From contig NZ_CP095061.1 of NCBI RefSeq assembly GCF_022921055.1, forward strand, positions 1,651,501-1,715,500: 64,000 bases of DNA, written 5' to 3'. A program made the position numbers and the translations under genes. This document shows, in pieces, positions 47,043 through 55,216 of this stretch; the first letter of the stretch is position 1; each line of letters begins with the position of its first letter. The DNA is from Hymenobacter volaticus (lineage in GTDB: Bacteria; Bacteroidota; Bacteroidia; Cytophagales; Hymenobacteraceae). A model generated the notes under the pieces. It searched no databases. It was not told the DNA's origin and saw nothing but the letters and a program-made list of their open reading frames with translations.

Positions 47043-47489
47043 TTACATGCCACCGGTTGTGCTGCCGCCAGTAGTAGAAGCACTACCCGTGGTAGCACCA
47101 CCAGCCGTAGAAGCACCCGTGGTGCTGCCGCCAGCCGTAGAAGCGCCGCCCGTGGTAGAGCCACCAGCCGTGCTGCCACCAGCCGTAGAAGCGCCGCCAG
47201 CGGTGCTGCCACCAGTGGTACCAGCCGTGCTACCACCGGTGCTGCCAGCTGTGCTACCGCTAGCATCCATCGAGCTGCCAGCCGTTGAGCCGCCGCCACC
47301 CGACATAGAAGAGTCAGAACCCATGCCAGCGTCGGAACCCGTGCCAGCGTCAGAAGTTGAAGATTCGGTTGAAGTGCCCGAAGCACCGCTGCTCTCGCCA
47401 CCGGCTTGGCTGCCTTCGCCAGCATTGTTACCGCAAGAAGAGAAAGTGAACGAAGCGGCCGCCAGGGCCAGGAACAATACCTTTTTCAT
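47043..47489 (-). CDS. low-complexity lipoprotein, Gly/Ser/Thr/Ala-rich
   Basis: 148 codons from the ATG at 47489. A lipoprotein signal (KKVLFLALAAASFTFSSC) is followed by GNNAGEGSQ and then a tract made almost only of Gly, Ser, Thr, Ala and Asp, first in SSTSDAGTGSDAGMGSD form and then as degenerate GGSTAGG/AST repeats to the C-terminus (TTGGM). The signal and the consistent codon frame show it is expressed protein rather than a chance frame. It resembles surface-exposed flexible spacers. The long plus-strand frame opposite it is a shadow of the repeats. Confidence 0.65.
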   Translation of the reverse strand: MKKVLFLALAAASFTFSSCGNNAGEGSQAGGESSGASGTSTESSTSDAGTGSDAGMGSDSSMSGGGGSTAGSSMDASGSTAGSTGGSTAGTTGGSTAGGASTAGGSTAGGSTTGGASTAGGSTTGASTAGGATTGSASTTGGSTTGGM

Positions 47490-48030
47490 AAGTTTGTTTT
47501 GGTTGGTAAGAGTGGAGTATACTACGTATGTTACAGCAGTTAGCCTGGTAGAGTAACTGCGTAAGTTGCTCTTTATACAGCCATTCAACGGGAGGTAACC
47601 CGGAATAGACTAATAAATCTTGTTTTTGTTATAACTGTTGAGCTTCGTTTGAGTTCTAAGCTGCTCTCGGAAGGCAACTTGCGGCTCAGTTTGGAAAACC
47701 AAATAGCGTCGTGCTACTTCCCTTTTATGGGCCTGAAGCGCTTTTCTAGGGATTGTTGATGCAAGTCTGGCTGTCGGTTGGCCGCTCCCCCGATCAAGAG
47801 AACGAGCAATAAGAGCAACCGAAAAAAATTTGCAAGAGGACGCATAAACTTTAAAAACAAGCCGATTTGGAAAGGCGCTGTGACGCTAGCCCCGGTCCGA
47901 TACGGAAGTTTTTGCTTTTAGGCTGAGAAAACCAGGTTAAGATTAAGTGAAGAACCTGCCCCCGCTTACTACCATCAAGGCTCGTTGAGCAGCTATACAT
48001 AGTAGGGCGGAACGTTGCTACAAACCAGTA
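47490..48030. other. intergenic region
   Basis: 541 bp upstream of the low-complexity lipoprotein and downstream of the NmrA-like gene. No gene, hairpin or exact -7 promoter was recognised. Confidence 0.35.
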
Positions 48031-48981
48031 CTATTGCTTTGTTGCCAGCATTTTCCGCACCGAGGTCCAGCGGATAGTCGGGTAGCGGGCATTGTCCAGT
48101 GACTCTAGCTTGGCTTGGCCACTGAGCATGTTGTGCAGATACTGCATACCCTGCCACGGTGGAAATACTTCACCTTTCGCGGGCACAAGGGTTCGGGTTA
48201 CTTTGATTAGGGCACCAAGCACACCCAAGCTACCAGCTCGCAGCAAGCGAAACTCTTTGCCCATAGCTTCGGTGGCGGCGGCTTGCAACCCGCGAATACT
48301 GGCTACATCGCCGGCCACGCGCAGATAACGAGGCGTGGTTGGGTCGAGGGCCGCTGCCGCTGTGAATTCGGCTGTGTTCACCATGGTAGTGAAATCGAGG
48401 AGCTGGTCGGCGTCACCCCAGTACAGAATCCGGCGCGGGCCCGACAGAATCAGCGGGGCCTGACCCTTCAGCAATTCCATAAACATGCCGTTGAGAATGG
48501 AAGTGGCTTGAATGGGTGCTTGGTCGAGGCGCCGCATAAATTCCCGACGCAAATCGAAGTTGCGATTCGAGTTATCAGGAAGCTTGGTGAAGTCGGCAGA
48601 AAAATCGGAAGGAATGAAACGAGGCACGCCTGCTGCTACAGCCGCTTCCAGCAGCTGCGTTTGGGTATCCACAATCACCTCCCGCAGCCCCGACAATGCC
48701 GATACTACGCAGGCAGCGCCCATGCAAGCCTTGACAAGTTCGGCCGTGTTGTTATAGTCAATTTCCACCAGCGTAACCCCTTGCAGCCGCAACGACTCGG
48801 CCTCCGCCTTGGCACTTGCTTCTGGTCGTACTAGGGCCCGTACAGTGGCGCCACGTTGGCGGAGATGGTGCGCAATCAGCAAACCGAGGGCTCCGGTAGC
48901 GCCAGCCAGCACAATGGTTACCGGTTCTGTGCTCGTGCTGGATGAAGAATCTGTGTTGTTGTCTAGCGAGGGCGAAGCCAT
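48031..48981 (-). CDS. NmrA/isoflavone-reductase-like NAD(P)-binding protein
   Basis: 316 codons. After a polar Ser/Thr-rich lead of about 20 residues comes the Rossmann start TIVLAGATGALGLLIAHHLRQRG. Further blocks are VRALVRPEA, VVSALSGL, LLEAAVAAGVPRFIPSDFSADF and TSILNGMFMELL, the pattern of NmrA-type and aromatic-alcohol-reductase-type atypical SDRs. The catalytic Lys position is replaced (PSDFS), as in regulatory or non-classical members, so oxidoreductase activity is uncertain. It is divergent from the gene at 49391 with 409 bp between them. Confidence 0.82.
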   Translation of the reverse strand: MASPSLDNNTDSSSSTSTEPVTIVLAGATGALGLLIAHHLRQRGATVRALVRPEASAKAEAESLRLQGVTLVEIDYNNTAELVKACMGAACVVSALSGLREVIVDTQTQLLEAAVAAGVPRFIPSDFSADFTKLPDNSNRNFDLRREFMRRLDQAPIQATSILNGMFMELLKGQAPLILSGPRRILYWGDADQLLDFTTMVNTAEFTAAAALDPTTPRYLRVAGDVASIRGLQAAATEAMGKEFRLLRAGSLGVLGALIKVTRTLVPAKGEVFPPWQGMQYLHNMLSGQAKLESLDNARYPTIRWTSVRKMLATKQ

Positions 48982-49390
48982 AAGTTGGTAGGGGATGAAA
49001 CTTGTATGAATTGATAAGAGTGTTTCCGGGCGAAGGTTTTAAAGTTGGAACAGCATCTAGGAAACTTCCTAGCAAGAGCTACCGCCAGCCGCCACATGAA
49101 AAGCCAGTGCTTTTCGCGACAGTCAACAGATAAAGAAGGCGTACTTTTCTTAGCTAGCTCATCCATACGCAACCCACTCATACGAACGGAACAATTCCTG
49201 ATGAACCGACAGTACAAGGTTCTTGCAGGAAGAAGACGTGCCGAATACTATGGGCTTAATGCCCACTTCCAGTCTAATAGCCTGTCTTGACTCTAGCCAA
49301 CTCTAGATCTGCAACCCTGCTAGCCACCAGCTTAGCTGGAAACTACGTAGTGCGATGTAACGCCACTAGCCACCTAGCAACAACACGCCG
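48982..49390. other. divergent intergenic region
   Basis: 409 bp between two divergent genes. Should contain both promoters; no exact TANNTTTG was found on either strand and no small gene is supported. Confidence 0.35.
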
Positions 49391-50236
49391 ATGAGCCAGC
49401 AACAACAAACTTCTGCGACGCCTCTACTCTCAATGGCCAGCGAGGCCACACTGCACAACAATCGTTGGGTAAATACCGCCGGGTTTGCCTACAAAAGCAG
49501 GCCCTGGCAAGTGGTGCTGTTAAGTGCGCTCATGGCAGTGCTAACGTCCTGTTCTGAAGACCAAACCAACAGCCAAACATCGGAAGAGCCCATCAGTCAA
49601 ACTGCCGCCGAGGAAGCCGAGTCGACCCCAGCAACCGAGGAAGTTACAACCGACAACACCACGTCCGGTGGGCAACTGACGGGCGCCGGTAGTCGGTACC
49701 GCGTCACGGCCGAAACGGCGTACTTTTTCGACACGCCTGAGCAGGGGAAGCCAAGTGGTAAATACCTGTTGCGCGGCGACGTGATTTACGGTGAGCAAGA
49801 AAGCAATGGCTTCGTGAAGACTCGTTTCAAAAACCCCAATGGGGCTACGGTTACGGGATGGTTGAAAGTGCAGGAGCTAAGCAAGCTGGCAGCCAGCCCA
49901 ACGTCTGTGGCAGCGCGCACCCGTCGGCCAACTCAGGCGCCGAGCGCGCCGCCAACTATCTCGCCCGCCGACGATACGTATGAAGGTGAGCAAGCATCAA
50001 GTACGCCAGTCGAGGCCGCGGAAGCGGATGCCAGCGGAAACGCTACGGCGGTGGTGCAGGTAGCCCGGTCGTACTTTTACAACTCGCCCGACCTGACGCA
50101 GCCCCGCAAAGCCCACTGTGTGCGCGGCGACAAAGTACGGCTCGGCGAATCCCGCGGTGATGCGGTGTTCGTCACGTTTACCAATTGGGAAAAGGTAACT
50201 ACCACCGGCTGGATGCGCCGGGACGCTTTGCGGTAG
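49391..50236 (+). CDS. lipoprotein-like protein with two SH3-like repeats
   Basis: 281 codons. A membrane or lipoprotein segment near residues 35-55 (WQVVLLSALMAVLTSC) is preceded by an unusually long polar N-terminus, so a start nearer to it is possible. An acidic Glu/Thr linker follows. Two related modules come next: residues about 100-165 (YRVTAETAYFFDTPEQGKP, YLLRGDVIYGEQE, NPNGATVTGWLK) and about 220-281 (ARSYFYNSPDLTQP, RGDKVRLGES, VTTTGWMRRDAL). These look like SH3b-type beta-barrels. The first closely matches the C-terminus of the protein at 55217-57034. Likely periplasmic, cell-envelope associated. Confidence 0.7.
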   Translation: MSQQQQTSATPLLSMASEATLHNNRWVNTAGFAYKSRPWQVVLLSALMAVLTSCSEDQTNSQTSEEPISQTAAEEAESTPATEEVTTDNTTSGGQLTGAGSRYRVTAETAYFFDTPEQGKPSGKYLLRGDVIYGEQESNGFVKTRFKNPNGATVTGWLKVQELSKLAASPTSVAARTRRPTQAPSAPPTISPADDTYEGEQASSTPVEAAEADASGNATAVVQVARSYFYNSPDLTQPRKAHCVRGDKVRLGESRGDAVFVTFTNWEKVTTTGWMRRDALR

Positions 50237-50599
50237 CCCGGTTATACGGCTCAGTCCAATACGCAGGATGCTTGTGACTTATAGCAGGCCAACAATCTAA
50301 AGAATGCCTGTCGTCGGTTCTGGCAACTAAGCAAGGAGTTGACGGAAACGCAGTTTTTGCACGTACTAATACAGCCCTAACGCTCAAGCAAGCGGGCCTT
50401 TAGCACTATTACTTATCAGAAGTTTATATACTTGCTTAAAGAGCATCTCGTAGCCGAACAGCCACCGGTCAGATGCCATTTCTGCCACGGTTAGCTACTG
50501 GCTGCGCCCAAATACGAACGGTCGTAAAGGGCGCTCCTTTAAAGCCTTTTTCAACTAGGGTGGTACTGCAGTTTTATCTATTTCTGTTCCACGCGTAGT
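50237..50599. other. intergenic region
   Basis: 363 bp between two plus-strand genes. No gene, hairpin or exact -7 motif recognised; TATACTTG near 50430 is a one-mismatch candidate. Confidence 0.3.
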
Positions 50600-51793
50600 A
50601 TGCTACAGTCCGTTGCACCTCCTCAGGTTTCTGTTCCCGGCCAAGCGGTTTCGTCGCGCGTCCAAGCTGTGGATGTGGTGCGCGGATTGGTTATGGTAAT
50701 CATGGCACTCGACCATATCCGGGAGTTCTGGTGCTCAACCCTCGTGCGCCCCGAGGACGTGACACAGGCTTCCGCGCTGCTATTTTTCACCCGTTGGATC
50801 ACGCATTTCTGCGCGCCAACGTTCGTTTTTTTGTCGGGAGTCAGTATTTGGCTTTATCAGCAAAAGCAGCCCAAGCGGCCGGCGGTGAGTCGGTTTCTGC
50901 TTACGCGGGGGTTATGGCTGATATTCTTGGAGTTGGTGGTTATCAACTTCGTTTTGCAATGGGGCTACAACCTATTGTTGCTGCAAGTTATTTGGGTGAT
51001 AGGGTGGGGCATGGTGGTCTTGGCGGCACTTATCTGGTTGCCGCGCTGGATATTGGGCGTACTCGCCTTCGTGATAGTGGCGGGACATAATCTGCTGCCC
51101 GTTATCCAACCCGTAACCGCGGCTAATGTAGGGTGGGCACTACTCCGCAACACGCCCTTTGTGCTGCCAGTCGCGCCGCTGCCGCCTTTTCTGGTAGCGT
51201 ACTCCTTTGGTCCGTGGCTAGGCGTCATGCTGGCAGGCTATGTGGTTGGGCCGTGGTTTCAGTTGCCACTTTCGCAGCGGGCGCCCCTGTTGTGCCGCGC
51301 TGGAATAACCTTGTTGGTGGTGTTTGTTGCACTGCGCGCGACCAATTGGTACGGCGAGTTGGCGCCTTGGAGTGTGCAGCCGCGCGGTATGCTTTACACT
51401 GTCCTGTCCTTTCTGAACATCACCAAGTATCCACCGTCGTTGTTGTTTCTGTGCCTCACGCTTGGGGCGGCGTTGCTCTTGCTAAGTGTTGCCGAAACCG
51501 CCACGAGCCGGCCGAGCCAGTGGCTGCGAACTTTCGGGCAGGTGCCATTTTTCTATTACCTGCTGCACCTGCTTTTAATTAGCGTATCTGCCTGGGTCTG
51601 GACACGGATAGCTTTTGGGCGGCCCGTAAATTTCGCGTTTCTCGAGGTTAAAAACTGGCCTGCTGGGTATCAGCCAAGCTTGTTACGAGCCTACGCGGTT
51701 TGGGTCGGCGTGGTCTTGCTGCTGTATTTCCCTTGCCGGTGGTATCAGCGTTTCAAGCAGCAACATTCCTACTGGTGGTTGTCGTACTTGTAG
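50600..51793 (+). CDS. DUF1624 / heparan-alpha-glucosaminide N-acetyltransferase-like membrane protein
   Basis: 397 codons with about ten hydrophobic segments. The N-terminal signature RVQAVDVVRGLVMVIMALDHIREFW is typical of DUF1624 and of the YeiB/acyltransferase-3-like group; the LDH of MALDHIR carries the probable catalytic His. Later segments include APTFVFLSGVSIWLYQQK and GQVPFFYYLLHLLLISV. Such inner-membrane proteins are thought to transfer acyl groups across the membrane to sugars or peptides; the acceptor is unknown. It appears to be a single-gene unit. Confidence 0.83.
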   Translation: MLQSVAPPQVSVPGQAVSSRVQAVDVVRGLVMVIMALDHIREFWCSTLVRPEDVTQASALLFFTRWITHFCAPTFVFLSGVSIWLYQQKQPKRPAVSRFLLTRGLWLIFLELVVINFVLQWGYNLLLLQVIWVIGWGMVVLAALIWLPRWILGVLAFVIVAGHNLLPVIQPVTAANVGWALLRNTPFVLPVAPLPPFLVAYSFGPWLGVMLAGYVVGPWFQLPLSQRAPLLCRAGITLLVVFVALRATNWYGELAPWSVQPRGMLYTVLSFLNITKYPPSLLFLCLTLGAALLLLSVAETATSRPSQWLRTFGQVPFFYYLLHLLLISVSAWVWTRIAFGRPVNFAFLEVKNWPAGYQPSLLRAYAVWVGVVLLLYFPCRWYQRFKQQHSYWWLSYL

Positions 51794-52043
51794 GCAGTTA
51801 GGAAAGTGTTGATTACAGTATAAATAGTCACAGGTATTTATAAATTCGTTTCGTTTTAAGCGCACTCTTGCAGACTTGGAATTTGCGAGAGTAAACCGGT
51901 AGCCGGCATTTAGCAAACGTCTGTGAATGTGCTAGATAGTTCGGTTCTTCTAAGCTACTGCCTCTCGCTTTGGTTGTATGGTTTTGCTGAAGCGTACCCA
52001 TTCGCTCTTTGTCCTTCCCACCTATTGGCTCAGTATTTAAAAC

Positions 52044-52472
52044 ATGCATCACATTGTTTATCAAAGTACGGCCGTAGGACATCCTACTACGGCCGATTTG
52101 AAGTGGTTGCTACAGCAGTCACGTACAAACAACGCCGCCCTCGGTATCACAGGGTTGTTGCTTTATAGCAATGGCAACTTCCTGCAAGTATTGGAAGGTG
52201 AAGAGCAGGCCGTTCAGCTTATCTACGCCAAAATAGAGGTCGACCAGCGCCATATACACGTTCTCAAACTATCGGACGGACCCATTGAGAGGCGCATTTT
52301 TGGCGATTGGTCGATGGGTTTTCAACCGCTGAAGAGCGATGATTTTGTGCGTCTTACCGGATACATCAACCCGTACCGATCCAACTTTCTGGATGCTCAT
52401 TTGCCGGAAATCGATGAAAGCATGCTTGTGTTGCTGAAGTCTTTTGTGCTCAACGACGGCACTCATCCTTAG
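52044..52472 (+). CDS. stand-alone BLUF-domain blue-light sensor
   Basis: 142 codons. The flavin-contact residues align with those of known BLUF proteins: Tyr6 (in IVYQS), Asn30 (in TNNAALGITGLLLY) and Gln48 (in FLQVLEG), with the same spacings of 24 and 42. Trp89 and Met91 in GDWSMGF match the switch residues. BLUF domains bind FAD and rearrange the Gln hydrogen bond in blue light. Beyond about residue 100 only a short helical cap is present, with no output domain, so it must signal through a partner. It ends at a strong terminator. Confidence 0.92.
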   Translation: MHHIVYQSTAVGHPTTADLKWLLQQSRTNNAALGITGLLLYSNGNFLQVLEGEEQAVQLIYAKIEVDQRHIHVLKLSDGPIERRIFGDWSMGFQPLKSDDFVRLTGYINPYRSNFLDAHLPEIDESMLVLLKSFVLNDGTHP

Positions 52473-52508
52473 AAGTGCTTGGTGATAGTTCGTTGGCTTT
52501 AAATGGAC

Positions 52509-52560
52509 AATGCAAACACAAAAAAGGCCCACCTAGGTGGGCCTTTTTTGTGTTTGCATT
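52509..52560. terminator. bidirectional terminator, perfect palindrome
   Basis: A 52-bp perfect palindrome with A6 and T6 tracts flanking a GGCCCACC stem, between the convergent BLUF gene and the gene at 52577-52966. It can terminate from both sides. Confidence 0.9.
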
Positions 52561-52576
52561 AAAGTGATGCTACTAA

Positions 52577-52966
52577 TTACCGGCGGCTATCGTGACGGTC
52601 ATTGCGGTGAGCGGCTTCCCACCGAGCTTTTTCCTGAGCCGTTACTCTGTGCTTCTTATCGTAGCCGTAGTTAAAGTCATTGTCATTGCGGTCGTCGTGG
52701 CGGCCGTAGTTGGTGTCACGACGGTTGTCGTTATCGTCGCGGTGATCATTGCGGTGGGCGGCTTCCCAACGGGCCTTTTCTTGGGTGGATACTCTGTGTT
52801 GCTTGTCGTAGCCGTAGTTGAAGCCTTTATCGTTGCGGTTGTCGTAGCGCTTAGCTTCTGGGTGGCGTTTGTGGTCGTCGTGGTGGTCGGGGGCAGGAGC
52901 GGCAAATGAAACGCCGGAAGACAACAGGACGAAAGCAGTGGCGAGAGAAAACAGGGCTTTTTTCAT
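52577..52966 (-). CDS. hypothetical secreted protein with tandem repeats
   Basis: 129 codons from the ATG at 52966. A signal peptide (KKALFSLATAFVLLSSGVSFA) is followed by a His/Asp/Arg-rich mature part. Two copies of a roughly 35-residue unit are seen, each containing FNYGYDKxHRVxxQEKARWEAAHRND, separated by a charged DNDNRRD linker. The repeat is highly hydrophilic, with many His and Asp residues that could bind metal, but no family is recognised. The protein is probably periplasmic and flexible. Confidence 0.7.
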   Translation of the reverse strand: MKKALFSLATAFVLLSSGVSFAAPAPDHHDDHKRHPEAKRYDNRNDKGFNYGYDKQHRVSTQEKARWEAAHRNDHRDDNDNRRDTNYGRHDDRNDNDFNYGYDKKHRVTAQEKARWEAAHRNDRHDSRR

Positions 52967-53350
52967 GATTTTGGACAGATTGAAAAGGGGAAGTGTAGCT
53001 GTTGTAGTAAGCGAGCAAACCACCGTTGTAGTGGTGCGAAGCGCTTGATACCCCATTTGCAAGCCTGGAGCCGACTTTGCCCGGCCGCGCTGCTTTCCCC
53101 TGGTTTGTCTGCCAATAGCCCAGTTCTGTCTGCCGTTTGCCTGGTTGCCCCGACGTTGCTGTTCGCTGTGCCACCGTCTGCTCACGGTTGCTAAACTCAC
53201 TTTCAACTTTCTGGCGCATGAAACACCGAATTGCAGCCACTAAAAGTTGTGCGCAGAACAGTTCTTTCAAATTATTTGCAGATTCCTCTTGACTCTCCCC
53301 TTACGTCATAGTCTACTTTCACTGCGTCACCATCAGAGAAAAAGAGTTCG

Positions 53351-54127
53351 ATGCCCAAAAGCCTTTCCTGCCGACAGCTAGCCAAACTGGCGGGTGTAAG
53401 TGTGCGCACACTGCACTACTACGACCGGTTGGGGCTGCTCAAGCCCGCTGTGCGTACCGAGGCCCGGTACCGGCTCTACGGCGAGCAAGAACAGCTTCGC
53501 TTGCAGCAAATCCTGTTTTTCAGAGAGTTGGATTTTTCGCTCAGTGAAATTCAAAGTCTGCTGGAAGAGCCGAACTTCAACTTGCTGGCGGCTTTACAGC
53601 AGCACAAGCAGGCGCTGCAGGCGCGGCACCAACGGCTTGCCACTCTGCTGGTGACGCTCGACAACACTATTACTCACGTAAAAGGAGACAACATCATGTT
53701 AACCAACGAAGAACTTTACGCCGGCTTCCCCAAAGAGCAAGCCGAAACCTACCGCCGCGAAGCCAGCGAAAAATACGGCCCTGAGGTGGTAGCAGAAGCA
53801 GAAAACAAGGTGCGGCAGCTTAGCAAAGAAGACTTTGCATCCCTGAAAGCCGAGCAAGAAAACATCAACCAAACCTTGCTTGGCATGATGCACCTAGCCC
53901 CAACCACCGAAGAGGTGCAACAGCAGATAAGTCGCCACTTCGCCAACATCCAGGCGTTCTGGGGGCCGTCGGTAGGAGCAGGAGGAAAGCTAGCCGAAGC
54001 CTACAAAGGCCTAGCCCAGCTCTACCTCGACGACCCACGCTACACCACCTACAACGAGCAAAGCAGTCCTGGTTATGCCGACTTTTTAAGCAAGGCCATG
54101 ATTTATTTCGCAGCTACCAAGCTCTAA
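53351..54127 (+). CDS. MerR family transcriptional regulator with TipAS-type ligand domain
   Basis: 258 codons. Residues 1-70 are a MerR winged helix (CRQLAKLAGVSVRTLHYYDRLGLLKP, ARYRLYG), then a coiled-coil dimer helix. The second half (about 115-258) has the globin-like TipAS fold: YAGFPKEQAETYRREASEKYG, MHLAPTTEEVQQQISRHFANIQAF and YADFLSKAMIYF. TipAS domains bind thiopeptide-like antibiotics or related ligands and cause activation of resistance genes. No obvious target gene or resistance gene lies next to it. Confidence 0.9.
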   Translation: MPKSLSCRQLAKLAGVSVRTLHYYDRLGLLKPAVRTEARYRLYGEQEQLRLQQILFFRELDFSLSEIQSLLEEPNFNLLAALQQHKQALQARHQRLATLLVTLDNTITHVKGDNIMLTNEELYAGFPKEQAETYRREASEKYGPEVVAEAENKVRQLSKEDFASLKAEQENINQTLLGMMHLAPTTEEVQQQISRHFANIQAFWGPSVGAGGKLAEAYKGLAQLYLDDPRYTTYNEQSSPGYADFLSKAMIYFAATKL

Positions 54128-54366
54128 TTAAATGACTCAAATTTCTATCAGTGCCCTCTGTCACGTTAGGTGGTAGGGGCGCTGAATTCTGTGCGGAGCT
54201 AGACACCTGATCAGTGAAATGCGCTTTCGGTTTGTCCGTAAATCAGTGAAACGAGAGCGTGGATAACCTAAGCAATTTGCTGCTGCGCATGCACAGTGGG
54301 CGCCACAGAAGCAGGTAGTTGTCTCACCTTTTGGGGCCGGGTTGTTTGAATAGATAAACGCCACCC

Positions 54367-55026
54367 ATGAGCCAAGACAACAGTATCTCGTTCCCACAAG
54401 ACGCATTCCGACGCGTCGACGAAACGCCCGACGCCGAATTTTACCGACAGCCGCGCTTTGTTACGCACATCGACGACGCGGCTATTGCCGCCGTAACGCA
54501 GCTTTACCGGGAGTATTTTCAGGCCGACAGCACCTTGCTCGACCTGATGAGCAGCTGGGTTAGCCATCTGCCGGCCGAAGTGCCTTACAACCGAGTGGTG
54601 GGCTTGGGCATGAACGAGCGGGAACTGCGCGCCAATCCGCGTCTGGCCGACTACGTGGTGCAGGACCTCAACCAGCAGCCCCTGCTGTCCTTTGCCGACA
54701 ATACCTTCGACGGAGCGGCCATTTGCGTTTCTATTGACTACCTAACGCAACCCGTGACAGTACTGCGCGAACTGGCCCGGGTTATGCGCCCCAATGCGCC
54801 CCTGGTTGTCACCTTCTCGAATCGCTGCTTCCCGAGCAAAGCGGTAGCCGCCTGGCATGCCCTCGACGACCGGGGACATTTGGCGCTGGTGCAGCAATAC
54901 TTACAAGCCGCGGGCCACAGGCACGCCATTGAGCTACTGGACCGCAGCCCCGCCCCCCGTCGCTCCGACCCATTATTTGCGGTAGTCGCGCGAGTTGACA
55001 AGCAGACTCTAATCCGACCGGAGTAA
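54367..55026 (+). CDS. SAM-dependent methyltransferase-domain protein
   Basis: 219 codons. The N-terminal part YRQPRFVTHIDDAAIAAVTQLYREYF is a helical lead often seen with class I methyltransferase folds. It is followed by LLDLMSSWVSHLP, VVGLGMNERELRAN and the FADNTFDGAAICVSIDYLTQP region that corresponds to motif III and IV of small methyltransferases. The glycine-rich motif I is degenerate (LDLMSSWVSH), so SAM binding may be weak or unusual. Substrate unknown. The gene stands alone. Confidence 0.72.
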   Translation: MSQDNSISFPQDAFRRVDETPDAEFYRQPRFVTHIDDAAIAAVTQLYREYFQADSTLLDLMSSWVSHLPAEVPYNRVVGLGMNERELRANPRLADYVVQDLNQQPLLSFADNTFDGAAICVSIDYLTQPVTVLRELARVMRPNAPLVVTFSNRCFPSKAVAAWHALDDRGHLALVQQYLQAAGHRHAIELLDRSPAPRRSDPLFAVVARVDKQTLIRPE

Positions 55027-55216
55027 AGGCTATAGAAGGGTAATAGATGAAGTTTATTGGTGTCGGTTAAAACGCTGAAGCTGCCGGGTAAGGGCGCTTT
55101 AGGGTCAGAAGTATATGCGTAAGAGCCTGATAGAATGTAAATAAGTGGAACTTTGTGTGGCCTGATTTATGATATTCCAATACGATTCCAAACTAATTGG
55201 GCTAAAATTTCACTGA

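Noticed and set aside
47047..47556. 169-codon plus-strand frame of Pro/Val/Ala repeats
   Set aside because: Mirror image of the Gly/Ser/Thr repeats of the lipoprotein on the minus strand, which has a signal peptide and terminator.
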